In this document: in pieces, positions 9,510 through 16,843 of the stretch
Position numbering within the stretch: the stretch's first letter is position 1
Layout: each line of letters starts with the position of its first letter
Assembly (NCBI GenBank): GCA_040182905.1
Contig: JARQWU010000111.1
Coordinates: 1 to 30,766, forward strand
Length of the DNA: 30,766 nt
Origin: Barthelona sp. PAP020
Lineage: Eukaryota; Metamonada: BaSk clade
Direction of reading: 5' to 3'
The notes under the pieces: model-generated
What the model was told of the DNA's origin: nothing
Seen by the model: the letters and a program-made list of their open reading frames with translations, nothing else
Database searches by the model: none
Position numbers and translations under genes: made by a program

Positions 9510-11210
9510 ATGCTTGAAAGTCGTTACTTATTGGCAATCGATATAATTAATGATGAATTCGGAAAGGATCATTCAAAATTAATTGAGAATTTGATAATGC
9601 AACCAAATCAAACTTTTGGAGAGTTGTGCCAAAATTTAGATATATCTAAACCCTTATTGAAAGATCTGTTAACTGTTTTAATTCAACACAATTGTGTTGT
9701 TTATGTTGAAATGGAGATTAAAGGTAAACCAAAAAAAATGGTAAGGTATTCAGTTAATTTGCACAGTATTTTATTAAGAAAAAGGTTTGCAGAAGTTTTG
9801 AATTTTTTGACTAATTATTTACCTTCAAAAACATTATATTCTGGAAATCCTTCTTCTTTAGACATTGCCATAGAATTGATTACACAAATATATATTGAGG
9901 GAAAGGTTTATAAGAACAATATTATTGAAAAGATTTCAACTGGCATGGCACAAATTGCGGCAATAAATAATCAAACATTTTCTGCAACTAAAATTCAAGT
10001 AAATCAAATCTTTGAAGATTTGACGAAAGAAGGTTTCATAAAACCAAAGAATCCCTTGATTACATTTCAAACTGATGAGGATGAGGATTCACAAAAACGT
10101 CTACGTACTCATTCAGTTTCAAGATTAAATAAATTGAATGACATGCCCAGATTGGCAGCTCCAACTTTTGTAGATAGCACTTCTGAGAATCTAGCAGCCA
10201 TATTGAATATTAATGATTATTCTAAAGAGGCAGAGAAGGAATTAGATGATCAATTGTCATTAGACGACAAGTTGTGGAGTGTTGATCACATTTGTTTTCT
10301 TCAAAGATTCCGTCATCAAAGGCTTGTTTCATTTTTACGAGATAGTTTTGATTCCTTTACTGCAGGAATTATTTCCAGTATGTTAACCGTTGGAAAGTTC
10401 TCTGAAGACTCTGTACAAAAATCCAATCAAACTCAAGAAGAATCTGACCGTTTGGAACAGTTAAAGTTATTAATGATGAAGGGTTCAAGTGATAAGAAAA
10501 GGTTAATTTCAAACGTGCGTACTTACAATGTCCATTTGTCTGAGGAAAGAGCTCCTGCAAAAACACATTTATTGTCAGATGTTTTGTCATTGGGACCTGT
10601 TCCTTTAATTGAAATATGCAATGGTTTACCCACTGAACTTTCAAAATCTCGAAGCAAAGAAGCTATTATTAGTAAAGTTAGAGACACTCTTATTACCTTG
10701 TCAAATAGACCGAATAGTTTTATAGTTGTTCATGATGATGATTCGTTTTCCTTGTTGTTTAATGACTTATCCATAGAAATTAGAAAAGAGGAACTATTGG
10801 GCATAATTTATTCCCAACTGTCTCCTTTAGCCATGCGTATTTTCCGAATTCTATTGGATATTCCCTTGATATCCCAACAAAGTATTGCTGATCGTGCATT
10901 AGCCCCATTAAAAGAAGTCAGAGAAGCTTTGTATGAATTGTCCAATTTTGGGTACATTACCAACATGGAAATATCGAAGGCCACAGATCATGATCCCAAG
11001 AGAACGTTTTTTTTATATTCTGCCCATTTCGAAGAAGCTGTTGTGCCAGTTATTGAAAGGCTGTATCATTCCTATCGCAATCTTAGAAGAAGATCAATAA
11101 ATCTACACAATGAACCTGATACTGCAAATGAAAAGCAAATTGCCATATCTAGGTTGGATTTTGCCATGGCAAAAATTGACGAAGCTATTTTAACACTTGA
11201 ATGCTTCTGA
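9510..11210 (+). CDS. POLR3C: DNA-directed RNA polymerase III subunit RPC3 (RPC82/POLR3C)
   Basis: 566 residues, close to the usual 530-650. The N-terminus carries the first winged helix (AIDIINDEFGKDHSKLIENL, then LKDLLTVLIQHNCVVYVE), matching the RPC3 signature LIQHN.V.Y. A second winged-helix region spans ~90-200 and an acidic insertion (TDEDEDSQKRLR) lies near 190. The C-terminal wing (SQQSIADRALAPLKEVREAL, then DHDPKRTFFLY at ~500-520) is the family's best-conserved tail. In the known complex RPC3 sits with RPC6 and RPC7 in a Pol III-specific subcomplex needed for promoter-directed initiation at tRNA and 5S genes. Start ATG at 9510 is the first in frame. No introns are needed to read it. 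Confidence 0.93.
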   Translation: MLESRYLLAIDIINDEFGKDHSKLIENLIMQPNQTFGELCQNLDISKPLLKDLLTVLIQHNCVVYVEMEIKGKPKKMVRYSVNLHSILLRKRFAEVLNFLTNYLPSKTLYSGNPSSLDIAIELITQIYIEGKVYKNNIIEKISTGMAQIAAINNQTFSATKIQVNQIFEDLTKEGFIKPKNPLITFQTDEDEDSQKRLRTHSVSRLNKLNDMPRLAAPTFVDSTSENLAAILNINDYSKEAEKELDDQLSLDDKLWSVDHICFLQRFRHQRLVSFLRDSFDSFTAGIISSMLTVGKFSEDSVQKSNQTQEESDRLEQLKLLMMKGSSDKKRLISNVRTYNVHLSEERAPAKTHLLSDVLSLGPVPLIEICNGLPTELSKSRSKEAIISKVRDTLITLSNRPNSFIVVHDDDSFSLLFNDLSIEIRKEELLGIIYSQLSPLAMRIFRILLDIPLISQQSIADRALAPLKEVREALYELSNFGYITNMEISKATDHDPKRTFFLYSAHFEEAVVPVIERLYHSYRNLRRRSINLHNEPDTANEKQIAISRLDFAMAKIDEAILTLECF

Positions 11211-11318
11211 TTGCATAAATATGTTAGTAGTCGTTCAATGTTTGTTTTTTGTTTCTTTTTACAAAGAAAAAATGAAAAAAAATTTACAAAAAAAGTTATG
11301 GAGTTGGAACCACTCTGA

Positions 11319-12314
11319 TTATTGACTAAAAGTTGTTATAACGTCCTTTTCAATTCTTTTCCATTTTCTTAATGCTCCATTTTTCAACAATTCTTTCAAC
11401 TGCATTTGATTATTAAAAGCTTTTGGAGAAGGTATACCATTCTTATATGTTTCTTCAATATCATTTGTTTCAGTTTTGGGATATGTTTTAGCAAAAAATA
11501 AAGCAATTTTGTTCAAAGCCTTGACAGTCTCTGAAGAATCGTGATTTGCACAAACAACTTTAAAATTGCTCATATGTTTCATCAATATGTCATCATCAAC
11601 AATTTCTTGTTGTTGTACAACGTTGGAGGTAGATTCAGTCAATCTATTCACCATCTCATCAACGTTAAAATTAGCCGCAGTAACTAAACCAGTAATTTGT
11701 ACATTTTGTTCTCTTTCATCCTTAAGCATTTTTCTGGGTGATTTTGGCGAACTGCTTTCAGAAGTATTCGATGAATTTACAGAATTCCAACGTTTAAGAG
11801 AGTCTTTTACATCTCTATTTCTTAAAGATAAGATCCAATTCTTTTCAATTGGAGGAGCATCAGGGTGATTTTCAAAATCAGACGGCAAAGGAATAATTTG
11901 TTTGGCAGAAGAAGTTTTCATTCGCGACGATTGCGTGGAACTACTGAAACGACGGTGTAAATTTTCAACAGTTAAAGAATTTTTCTTCGAATCTTCAAAA
12001 GTTTGTGTTGATGAAAGAAAATCAGGTTGATTTAATTCTTTATGTTTTGTCACAGGACTAACAGGGGGTAAATTATCTGGAATAATACCTTTTACAGAGG
12101 CTGGTGGCAAAGTACCAACACTGTTCTCTATTTCTTCATTTTCAGATCTACTATTAACACTAGATGTATCAGTAGAAAGGGATTTATTATCAGAAACTGA
12201 TGCAGATTGGTCTAATAAATTTTCTTTTTTCAAAGACTGTGGGGTTTGTAAAATAGATTCATCATTTGCTTCAAAATTATTTAAAATATCGTCCAAACTT
12301 ATTTCATTCATCAT
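11319..12314 (-). CDS. Ser-rich, mostly disordered orphan protein
   Basis: 331 residues if translation starts at the first ATG pair (MMNEISLDDILNNFE); the open frame runs ten codons further up without an ATG. Residues ~15-205 are Ser/Asn/Thr-rich with many SP/TP sites (GTLPPASV, LPPVSPV, SSSPKSPRK) and look disordered. From ~210 the protein becomes helical (FNVDEMVNRLTES; DSSETVKALNKIALFFAKTY) and ends in a basic helix (LKELLKNGALRKWKRIEK). I recognise no family. The short amphipathic LDDILNNFE at the N-terminus could be a docking motif. Convergent with RPC3 (108 bp between stops). Confidence 0.75.
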   Translation of the reverse strand: MMNEISLDDILNNFEANDESILQTPQSLKKENLLDQSASVSDNKSLSTDTSSVNSRSENEEIENSVGTLPPASVKGIIPDNLPPVSPVTKHKELNQPDFLSSTQTFEDSKKNSLTVENLHRRFSSSTQSSRMKTSSAKQIIPLPSDFENHPDAPPIEKNWILSLRNRDVKDSLKRWNSVNSSNTSESSSPKSPRKMLKDEREQNVQITGLVTAANFNVDEMVNRLTESTSNVVQQQEIVDDDILMKHMSNFKVVCANHDSSETVKALNKIALFFAKTYPKTETNDIEETYKNGIPSPKAFNNQMQLKELLKNGALRKWKRIEKDVITTFSQ

Positions 12315-12522
12315 ATCAATGAAATAAATTGAAAATCTTTTCAATAAAAAAAAAGTACTTTATTAAATATGCTGTCAATAATTTATTGAATTATTAAATG
12401 AATAAAACACAACACTAAACTTTAAATTTTTCCCTTTAAAAGAGTTAATGAATTTTATACGCTTATTTAAAAAAGAAATTTTTTAACACCAATAAGAAAC
12501 ACTAATCATATTTTATGGACTA

Positions 12523-15237
12523 TTAGAGGAATTTAGAACAATTTGGACAATCATTAACCAAATCTAAACAATTTAAATGCATCAAAGCTTTACACTTTTT
12601 ACATTGAACAACATTATTGTTCGTAATTGTTAAAAATGGAAATAAAACTGAATCATTATTGCAGATAACACATTTTGTACCATTTGTAGAACAGAAATCA
12701 CAATTCCTACAATGTGTATATAAAAATTGAACATTTTTTTGTAAAAATGGAATTAATTCCTTGTCTTTTATGCAAAGAAGATCGTTTAATAGGAAAGAGT
12801 TTGCATCTTCAACAAAATAAATGCGTTTTCCTAACTTTGAAATCAACATTTTCTCATGTCTGCACTTACAAGATTGAATAAATTTAACAATAGCCAACAA
12901 CTGATTCCTTAATAAAAGCGCTTCCACAAGCACTGGCTCATGATTAACCAATATTGGACAAACCTTAGGAACATCAATTTTTAACATGTTCAAACCTCTA
13001 TCAATAATAAGAGCCGCAACTTTACTGACTAAATATTTCGTATCGTCCCATTGGCCTATCAATAAACCAGGCAAAACTCTCTTATCATTGGTATGACATT
13101 GACAGCAAAAATAGGATCCAAAATAATGACAAAACCTTGAAGGAACACTGCTACATAAGGAGCAAGTTTTTTGTTTGTTTGATGTGGCATGTATGTGATA
13201 TTTAAATGATAACATAGGTGGTCCAGAAAGTACATCAGAAAATGAGGGCACTTTTTTTTTTTGAAACATTCTTAAAGGAGGTGTAGGAATCATGGAAGGC
13301 AAAATAGGGGATTCAATTGCAAACCGAACCATTGATTCAATTTCCTGCGCAGATATTGCTTTGTTTTCTTCAACCGGGATCGGAAAAACAATAGTTGTCA
13401 CATCTAAAGAAGGAGAACCAGGACTAAGTTCCATATTTGGTTTGTTTTTTGATTTGCCAATATGTTTGTTAATTGAATCCACAGATGAAGATGTTGAAAA
13501 GTTAATTTGTTCATTTGCTTGAGCAATTGGACTTATCAAAGGTTTTTGATGATGATCAAGGTTAACAAAAAGTTTGATGACATTTTTGTTGAAAGGTGTC
13601 GATTTTTGAATTTTTTGACTTTGACCCAAAGTTACTTGCAATGATTTATTGATATCGATTTTCCGTGTCTTCGTATCATCACAAGTTAATGTATCTCCTT
13701 CTGAATTACTTAAAAAAGTCAATCCTTCTTTGGAAGAAATCTCATAAACAATAGTTGGTTTGTCTAATTGGTGTAACGGGGTCCTAGTCACTGATGAATC
13801 AGTATCAAAGGAGGCAGAAGTATTGGTCACACAAATGGATCTCAAATCCTTAGCAATCTCAGGTGGGGTGCATAGAAGACCTTCTTTATCAGAAAATTCA
13901 GCAAGTGCTGATGGCATAACATCATGAGAAATACCTGCAGTGATAGAATTTGCACTTGTGTCAATTTGTGTGGGTTTTGATTCTTTAAAAAAAAAATCAC
14001 CCCCTGTATGATGATTATCATTGTAAGAAAACGCAAAAATGTCAGAATCGATGGTAATGATGTCAACAGAAAGCGACTTATCATCTGAATAGTCAACTTC
14101 GTCAAAGTCTATTTTCAATGACACATCCTCTTCTTTGTATAGATCATCAATATCGTCGTTCGGCGAAAATCTTTGATTATGAATGGGCTTTCCCACTCTT
14201 TGAAGTGTTTCAATATCATTTGTCACAAAAAATTTATGTTCTTCAATACCATGATTACTTGAAGTGAGCATTTTTGAAGTGCTTGCGTTTGTGTCGTTAA
14301 CCATGTATTCGATTTCTGGTGTGATAGAAAGTCTAGAATTTTGACTTGAAACGACGTCCAAGTGTTTTTTATAACTCATGTTTTGATCAACATCAAAATT
14401 TTCATGATCAATCTCAAAGATATTATCTCCAACAGTCAAAGGATCGTCAGTGAAAGGGACCATTTGAACACCATACATACCACTACTCATACCATCGGGC
14501 TCAACAATATCTGATTTCATTTTTTGCCTGTTTAGAAATGGAAAAACACTTTTAGAAAGTCCAAAATCAGAAGTACCCTTTTCTTCTGTTAGTTTTGATT
14601 TTTGCACAGTAAACACCGCTCTTTGAACCTTTGGAATCTGAGGCGATATCGATCGACTTCTGATCCCAGCTGTTGTGATCCCATCTGAATAGATAAAACC
14701 ATTTGACATTAATACATCCGTCCAATTCATTACTTCAAGTGTATCCAAGGTACTATCATCAATAAATAATTCAAACGTAACACTTTGTAACTGGATCCAG
14801 AGAACATTAAGCAAGTCTATGAAGTCTGGTAATAATAATGGACTAGGGGATTCATAATGATTAGCAATTAATGATTCATCTGCCAATAATACTAATAAAT
14901 CACTTTCAATGGTAGAAAGCATCAAAGATTGTCTCAACCATGCTCTAACTCGACCATAATCACTTTTAACATTCTTTAATTTGTTTAAAGCATCAAAATC
15001 GCTCTTACTTTTCTCATTAAGCCTTCTCAAAGTTCCAAGAAAAATCCATGGATTTCCTTTTCTGGAAAAAAAGGATTCTTTTCGTTTTATATTACTTAAA
15101 AATAGGCTATCTAATATCTTAATAAAGTTTTGAAACTCTAAATCATTAGATTGGATTGATTTTTCTTCTTGACAATATTTTCTTAAAATTGGTTGAATTG
15201 AGTTGTTTAAAATCAAATATATTTTTTCAACTTGCAT
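12523..15237 (-). CDS. RUN-domain and Rubicon-homology (RH/DUF4206) protein
   Basis: 904 residues, ATG at 15237. The N-terminal ~180 residues resemble a RUN domain (AWLRQSLMLSTIESDLLVLL followed by a helical bundle). The middle (~200-680) is Ser/Asp-rich and looks disordered. The C-terminal ~220 residues match the Rubicon-homology zinc-binding region of Rubicon, PLEKHM1 and DEF8: C..C pair, RFCHYFGSYFCCQCH, LIGQWDDTKYLVSK, LNDLLCIKD..LIPFL, HCRNCDFCSTNG..C..C and a final CKKCKALMHLNC...CPNC. Known members bind Rab7 through the RH domain and regulate endosome, lysosome and autophagosome maturation; binding here is inferred. No PH domain is visible, so it is closest in layout to Rubicon or DEF8 with RUN added. 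It is divergent from RPL26 across 566 bp. Confidence 0.9.
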   Translation of the reverse strand: MQVEKIYLILNNSIQPILRKYCQEEKSIQSNDLEFQNFIKILDSLFLSNIKRKESFFSRKGNPWIFLGTLRRLNEKSKSDFDALNKLKNVKSDYGRVRAWLRQSLMLSTIESDLLVLLADESLIANHYESPSPLLLPDFIDLLNVLWIQLQSVTFELFIDDSTLDTLEVMNWTDVLMSNGFIYSDGITTAGIRSRSISPQIPKVQRAVFTVQKSKLTEEKGTSDFGLSKSVFPFLNRQKMKSDIVEPDGMSSGMYGVQMVPFTDDPLTVGDNIFEIDHENFDVDQNMSYKKHLDVVSSQNSRLSITPEIEYMVNDTNASTSKMLTSSNHGIEEHKFFVTNDIETLQRVGKPIHNQRFSPNDDIDDLYKEEDVSLKIDFDEVDYSDDKSLSVDIITIDSDIFAFSYNDNHHTGGDFFFKESKPTQIDTSANSITAGISHDVMPSALAEFSDKEGLLCTPPEIAKDLRSICVTNTSASFDTDSSVTRTPLHQLDKPTIVYEISSKEGLTFLSNSEGDTLTCDDTKTRKIDINKSLQVTLGQSQKIQKSTPFNKNVIKLFVNLDHHQKPLISPIAQANEQINFSTSSSVDSINKHIGKSKNKPNMELSPGSPSLDVTTIVFPIPVEENKAISAQEIESMVRFAIESPILPSMIPTPPLRMFQKKKVPSFSDVLSGPPMLSFKYHIHATSNKQKTCSLCSSVPSRFCHYFGSYFCCQCHTNDKRVLPGLLIGQWDDTKYLVSKVAALIIDRGLNMLKIDVPKVCPILVNHEPVLVEALLLRNQLLAIVKFIQSCKCRHEKMLISKLGKRIYFVEDANSFLLNDLLCIKDKELIPFLQKNVQFLYTHCRNCDFCSTNGTKCVICNNDSVLFPFLTITNNNVVQCKKCKALMHLNCLDLVNDCPNCSKFL

Positions 15238-15803
15238 ATTTCACTTATTTAACAATATTTGTTGTTGAACAACATCCCAATATGCAAAAATAAAAGTCTT
15301 CACTTGATTTGTCTTTTTTTTTTAAGATTTAATATTCGATAATTTTGTCTTGAAATTAAAGAAATCAATAAAAATCGCATAAATCATAACAATTTTAGTA
15401 ATTGTGAAGAATCAATATTCTAGGTATATTTCTTATCAGTTAAATAAACACCTAAAACAAATATAATTTAAATAACAATAATCTTTAAATCTCCTCAGAA
15501 AAACTAAAGACCTTTTAGACTCCTATGAATAATCTCCCATAAAAAATTCACCAAACTTATATTTTATCAAATAATCTGCACTATAAAACAAAACTAATGG
15601 AACAAATAAGTAAAATTCCCATTATTTCAAAGAAATAATTAAAGAGAAGAAAGACAAAAACAGTCAAAAAACAATAAAAGGTATCAGAGCCAATATGTTA
15701 TTAAGATTTATTTAATTCCTTTCAAACAAATTAAAAAAAAAAGAAACAAAAAATTTCTTCCAAAAATTCATTTTTTAACTTCTTTTTTATATTGCATTTT
15801 ACG
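15238..15803. promoter_or_regulatory. Divergent intergenic region, RUN-RH gene / RPL26
   Basis: 566 bp, very AT-rich, between two divergently transcribed genes. It must hold both promoters. A 12-base GGTATCAGAGCC at 15680-15691 stands out from the background because of its GC content; it matches the 3' end complement of some initiator tRNA-Met. Otherwise only A/T runs and no ORF are seen. Confidence 0.5.
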
Positions 15804-16342
15804 ATGAAATTCAGCAAGAGTATTTCTTTTATTTTATTATTCACTAACGTCAGACGTGCACAGCTCCGCCCGCAAAGCTCGCAAAGCCCATTTTAATGCC
15901 AATTCCACTGAACGTAGAATTGTTATGACTGCTCCTCTCAGCAAGTCTCTTCGTGAAAAATATGGTGTATGTTTATTTTGATTTGTTTTTTTTTGTTTTT
16001 GTTTTTCTTTTTATGATATTCTAACAAATCTAGATCCGTTCTCTTCCCATTCGTGTTGGTGATTCCGTTAGACTTACAACTGGTTTCAACAGCGATAAAG
16101 AAGGTAAAGTTTTGAAGGTTTATCGTAAACGTTATTCTCTTCAAATTGAAGGTCTTCAACAAATGGACAGCAATGGTGAACCCAGAATGAACCGTCGTCG
16201 TGTTCCTATTTTTATTCCCGTTCATTCTTCCAATGTTGAAATCACTGAATTAAAAATGTCAAAGGCTCGTCAAGCTCTCATTGAACGTAAGACTCAAGCT
16301 GTCGATAAGAATAAATTTACCACTCAAGATGTTCAAGAATAA
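15804..16342 (+). CDS. RPL26: 60S ribosomal protein L26 (uL24), three exons
   Basis: Exons 15804-15819, 15854-15966 and 16034-16342 join to 438 nt, 145 residues including a 5-residue first exon. The protein begins [20 protein letters not shown] and contains [12 protein letters not shown], then [12 protein letters not shown] and [18 protein letters not shown] (KOW motif), all diagnostic of eukaryotic L26. It sits at the peptide exit-tunnel side of the large subunit. Splicing is needed: read straight through, the first intron replaces the conserved N-terminus with unrelated sequence. The gene ends 128 bp from the DAD1 stop (convergent). AATAAA at 16348-16353 is a possible poly(A) signal only 5 bp after the stop. 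Codon use is more GC-ended than its neighbours, as expected for a highly expressed gene. Confidence 0.97.
15820..15853 (+). other. RPL26 intron 1 (34 nt, phase 1)
   Basis: Donor GTATTT and acceptor GTCAG with CACTAAC nine bases before the end as a branch-point match. Removal restores the conserved [16 protein letters not shown] reading. At 34 nt it is unusually short. Confidence 0.93.
15967..16033 (+). other. RPL26 intron 2 (67 nt, phase 0)
   Basis: Donor GTATGT, a T-rich body, TTCTAAC branch-point match about 14 bases before the acceptor CTAG. It joins ...REKYG to [10 protein letters not shown], the known L26 sequence. Confidence 0.95.
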
Positions 16343-16470
16343 TCCAAAATAAAATTTATGCTTTTGTTTGCGGTATAATAGTAAATGCATTGTTCAAAAA
16401 ATTTATTATTTAACTATTTATGTAAAAAATTAAAAATTATTTCGATTAATGAAATAAGATCCAAAAAGGA

Positions 16471-16804
16471 TTAGCCAAAAAAGACGGCAACGACAGTATA
16501 AAGAAGTAATTGACAGAAAACATAATCAACAAAACATGTTACAGGATTTTTTTGAGGAAAATCTTTTTGAGTTTTTGGAGATGTTTGTAATCTCAAATTA
16601 ACTGCAAAATTAGCAAATATAAATAATAAAAAACATACTTAGTAAAATAGCAGTACCCAATGTTCCAAAAATACCTGCAAGGAAAGCATTTTTAGGGAAA
16701 TCACCAACTAACAAACGATAACAAAATTGAACTCCACATAATATAATATTTAATAGTACAAATACATCGATTAATTTGAATTTTTCTTTGTTTAAAATAC
16801 CCAT
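16471..16804 (-). CDS. DAD1: Oligosaccharyltransferase subunit DAD1/OST2, two exons
   Basis: Exons 16804-16639 and 16601-16471 join in phase 1 to a 98-residue protein, slightly shorter than the usual ~113 because the N-terminus is short. Exon 1 gives KFKLIDVFVLLNIILCGVQF, then LLVGDFPKNAFLAGIFGTLG, the DAD1 signature (compare LIDAYLLYILLTGALQF and LVGTFPFNSFLSGF in animals). Exon 2 gives INLRLQTSPKTQKDF and the C-terminal hydrophobic helix ending VAVFFG, matching the family's LRxQxNPxNKxxF and ...VMNFxG end. Three membrane segments are expected in the ER. DAD1 is an integral subunit of the complex that transfers the lipid-linked glycan to Asn. Its ATG is 39 bp from that of glucosidase I on the other strand. 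The unspliced frame gives a truncated 64-residue product. Confidence 0.94.
16602..16638 (-). other. DAD1 intron (37 nt, phase 1)
   Basis: Minus-strand donor GTATGT (16638-16633), TTTGCTAAT as branch-point match, acceptor TTTTGCAG ending at 16602. Removal links TAILL to INLRLQ, restoring the DAD1 family sequence; without splicing the frame stops within the intron. Confidence 0.93.
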
Positions 16805-16843
16805 ATTTTTCGATTAAAAAAAAATTAATGAAATTTATTGTTG
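16805..16843. promoter_or_regulatory. 39-bp shared divergent promoter, DAD1 / glucosidase I
   Basis: Only 39 bp lie between the two start codons. The stretch is almost entirely A and T. Any promoter must overlap one of the 5' UTRs or coding ends. A T-run on one side and an A-run on the other are the only visible features. Confidence 0.6.

Noticed and set aside
16112-16342. 76-residue separate gene
   Set aside because: It is the third exon of RPL26.
16610-16804. 64-residue stand-alone small membrane protein
   Set aside because: It is exon 1 of DAD1 read into its intron; splicing gives the full family sequence.
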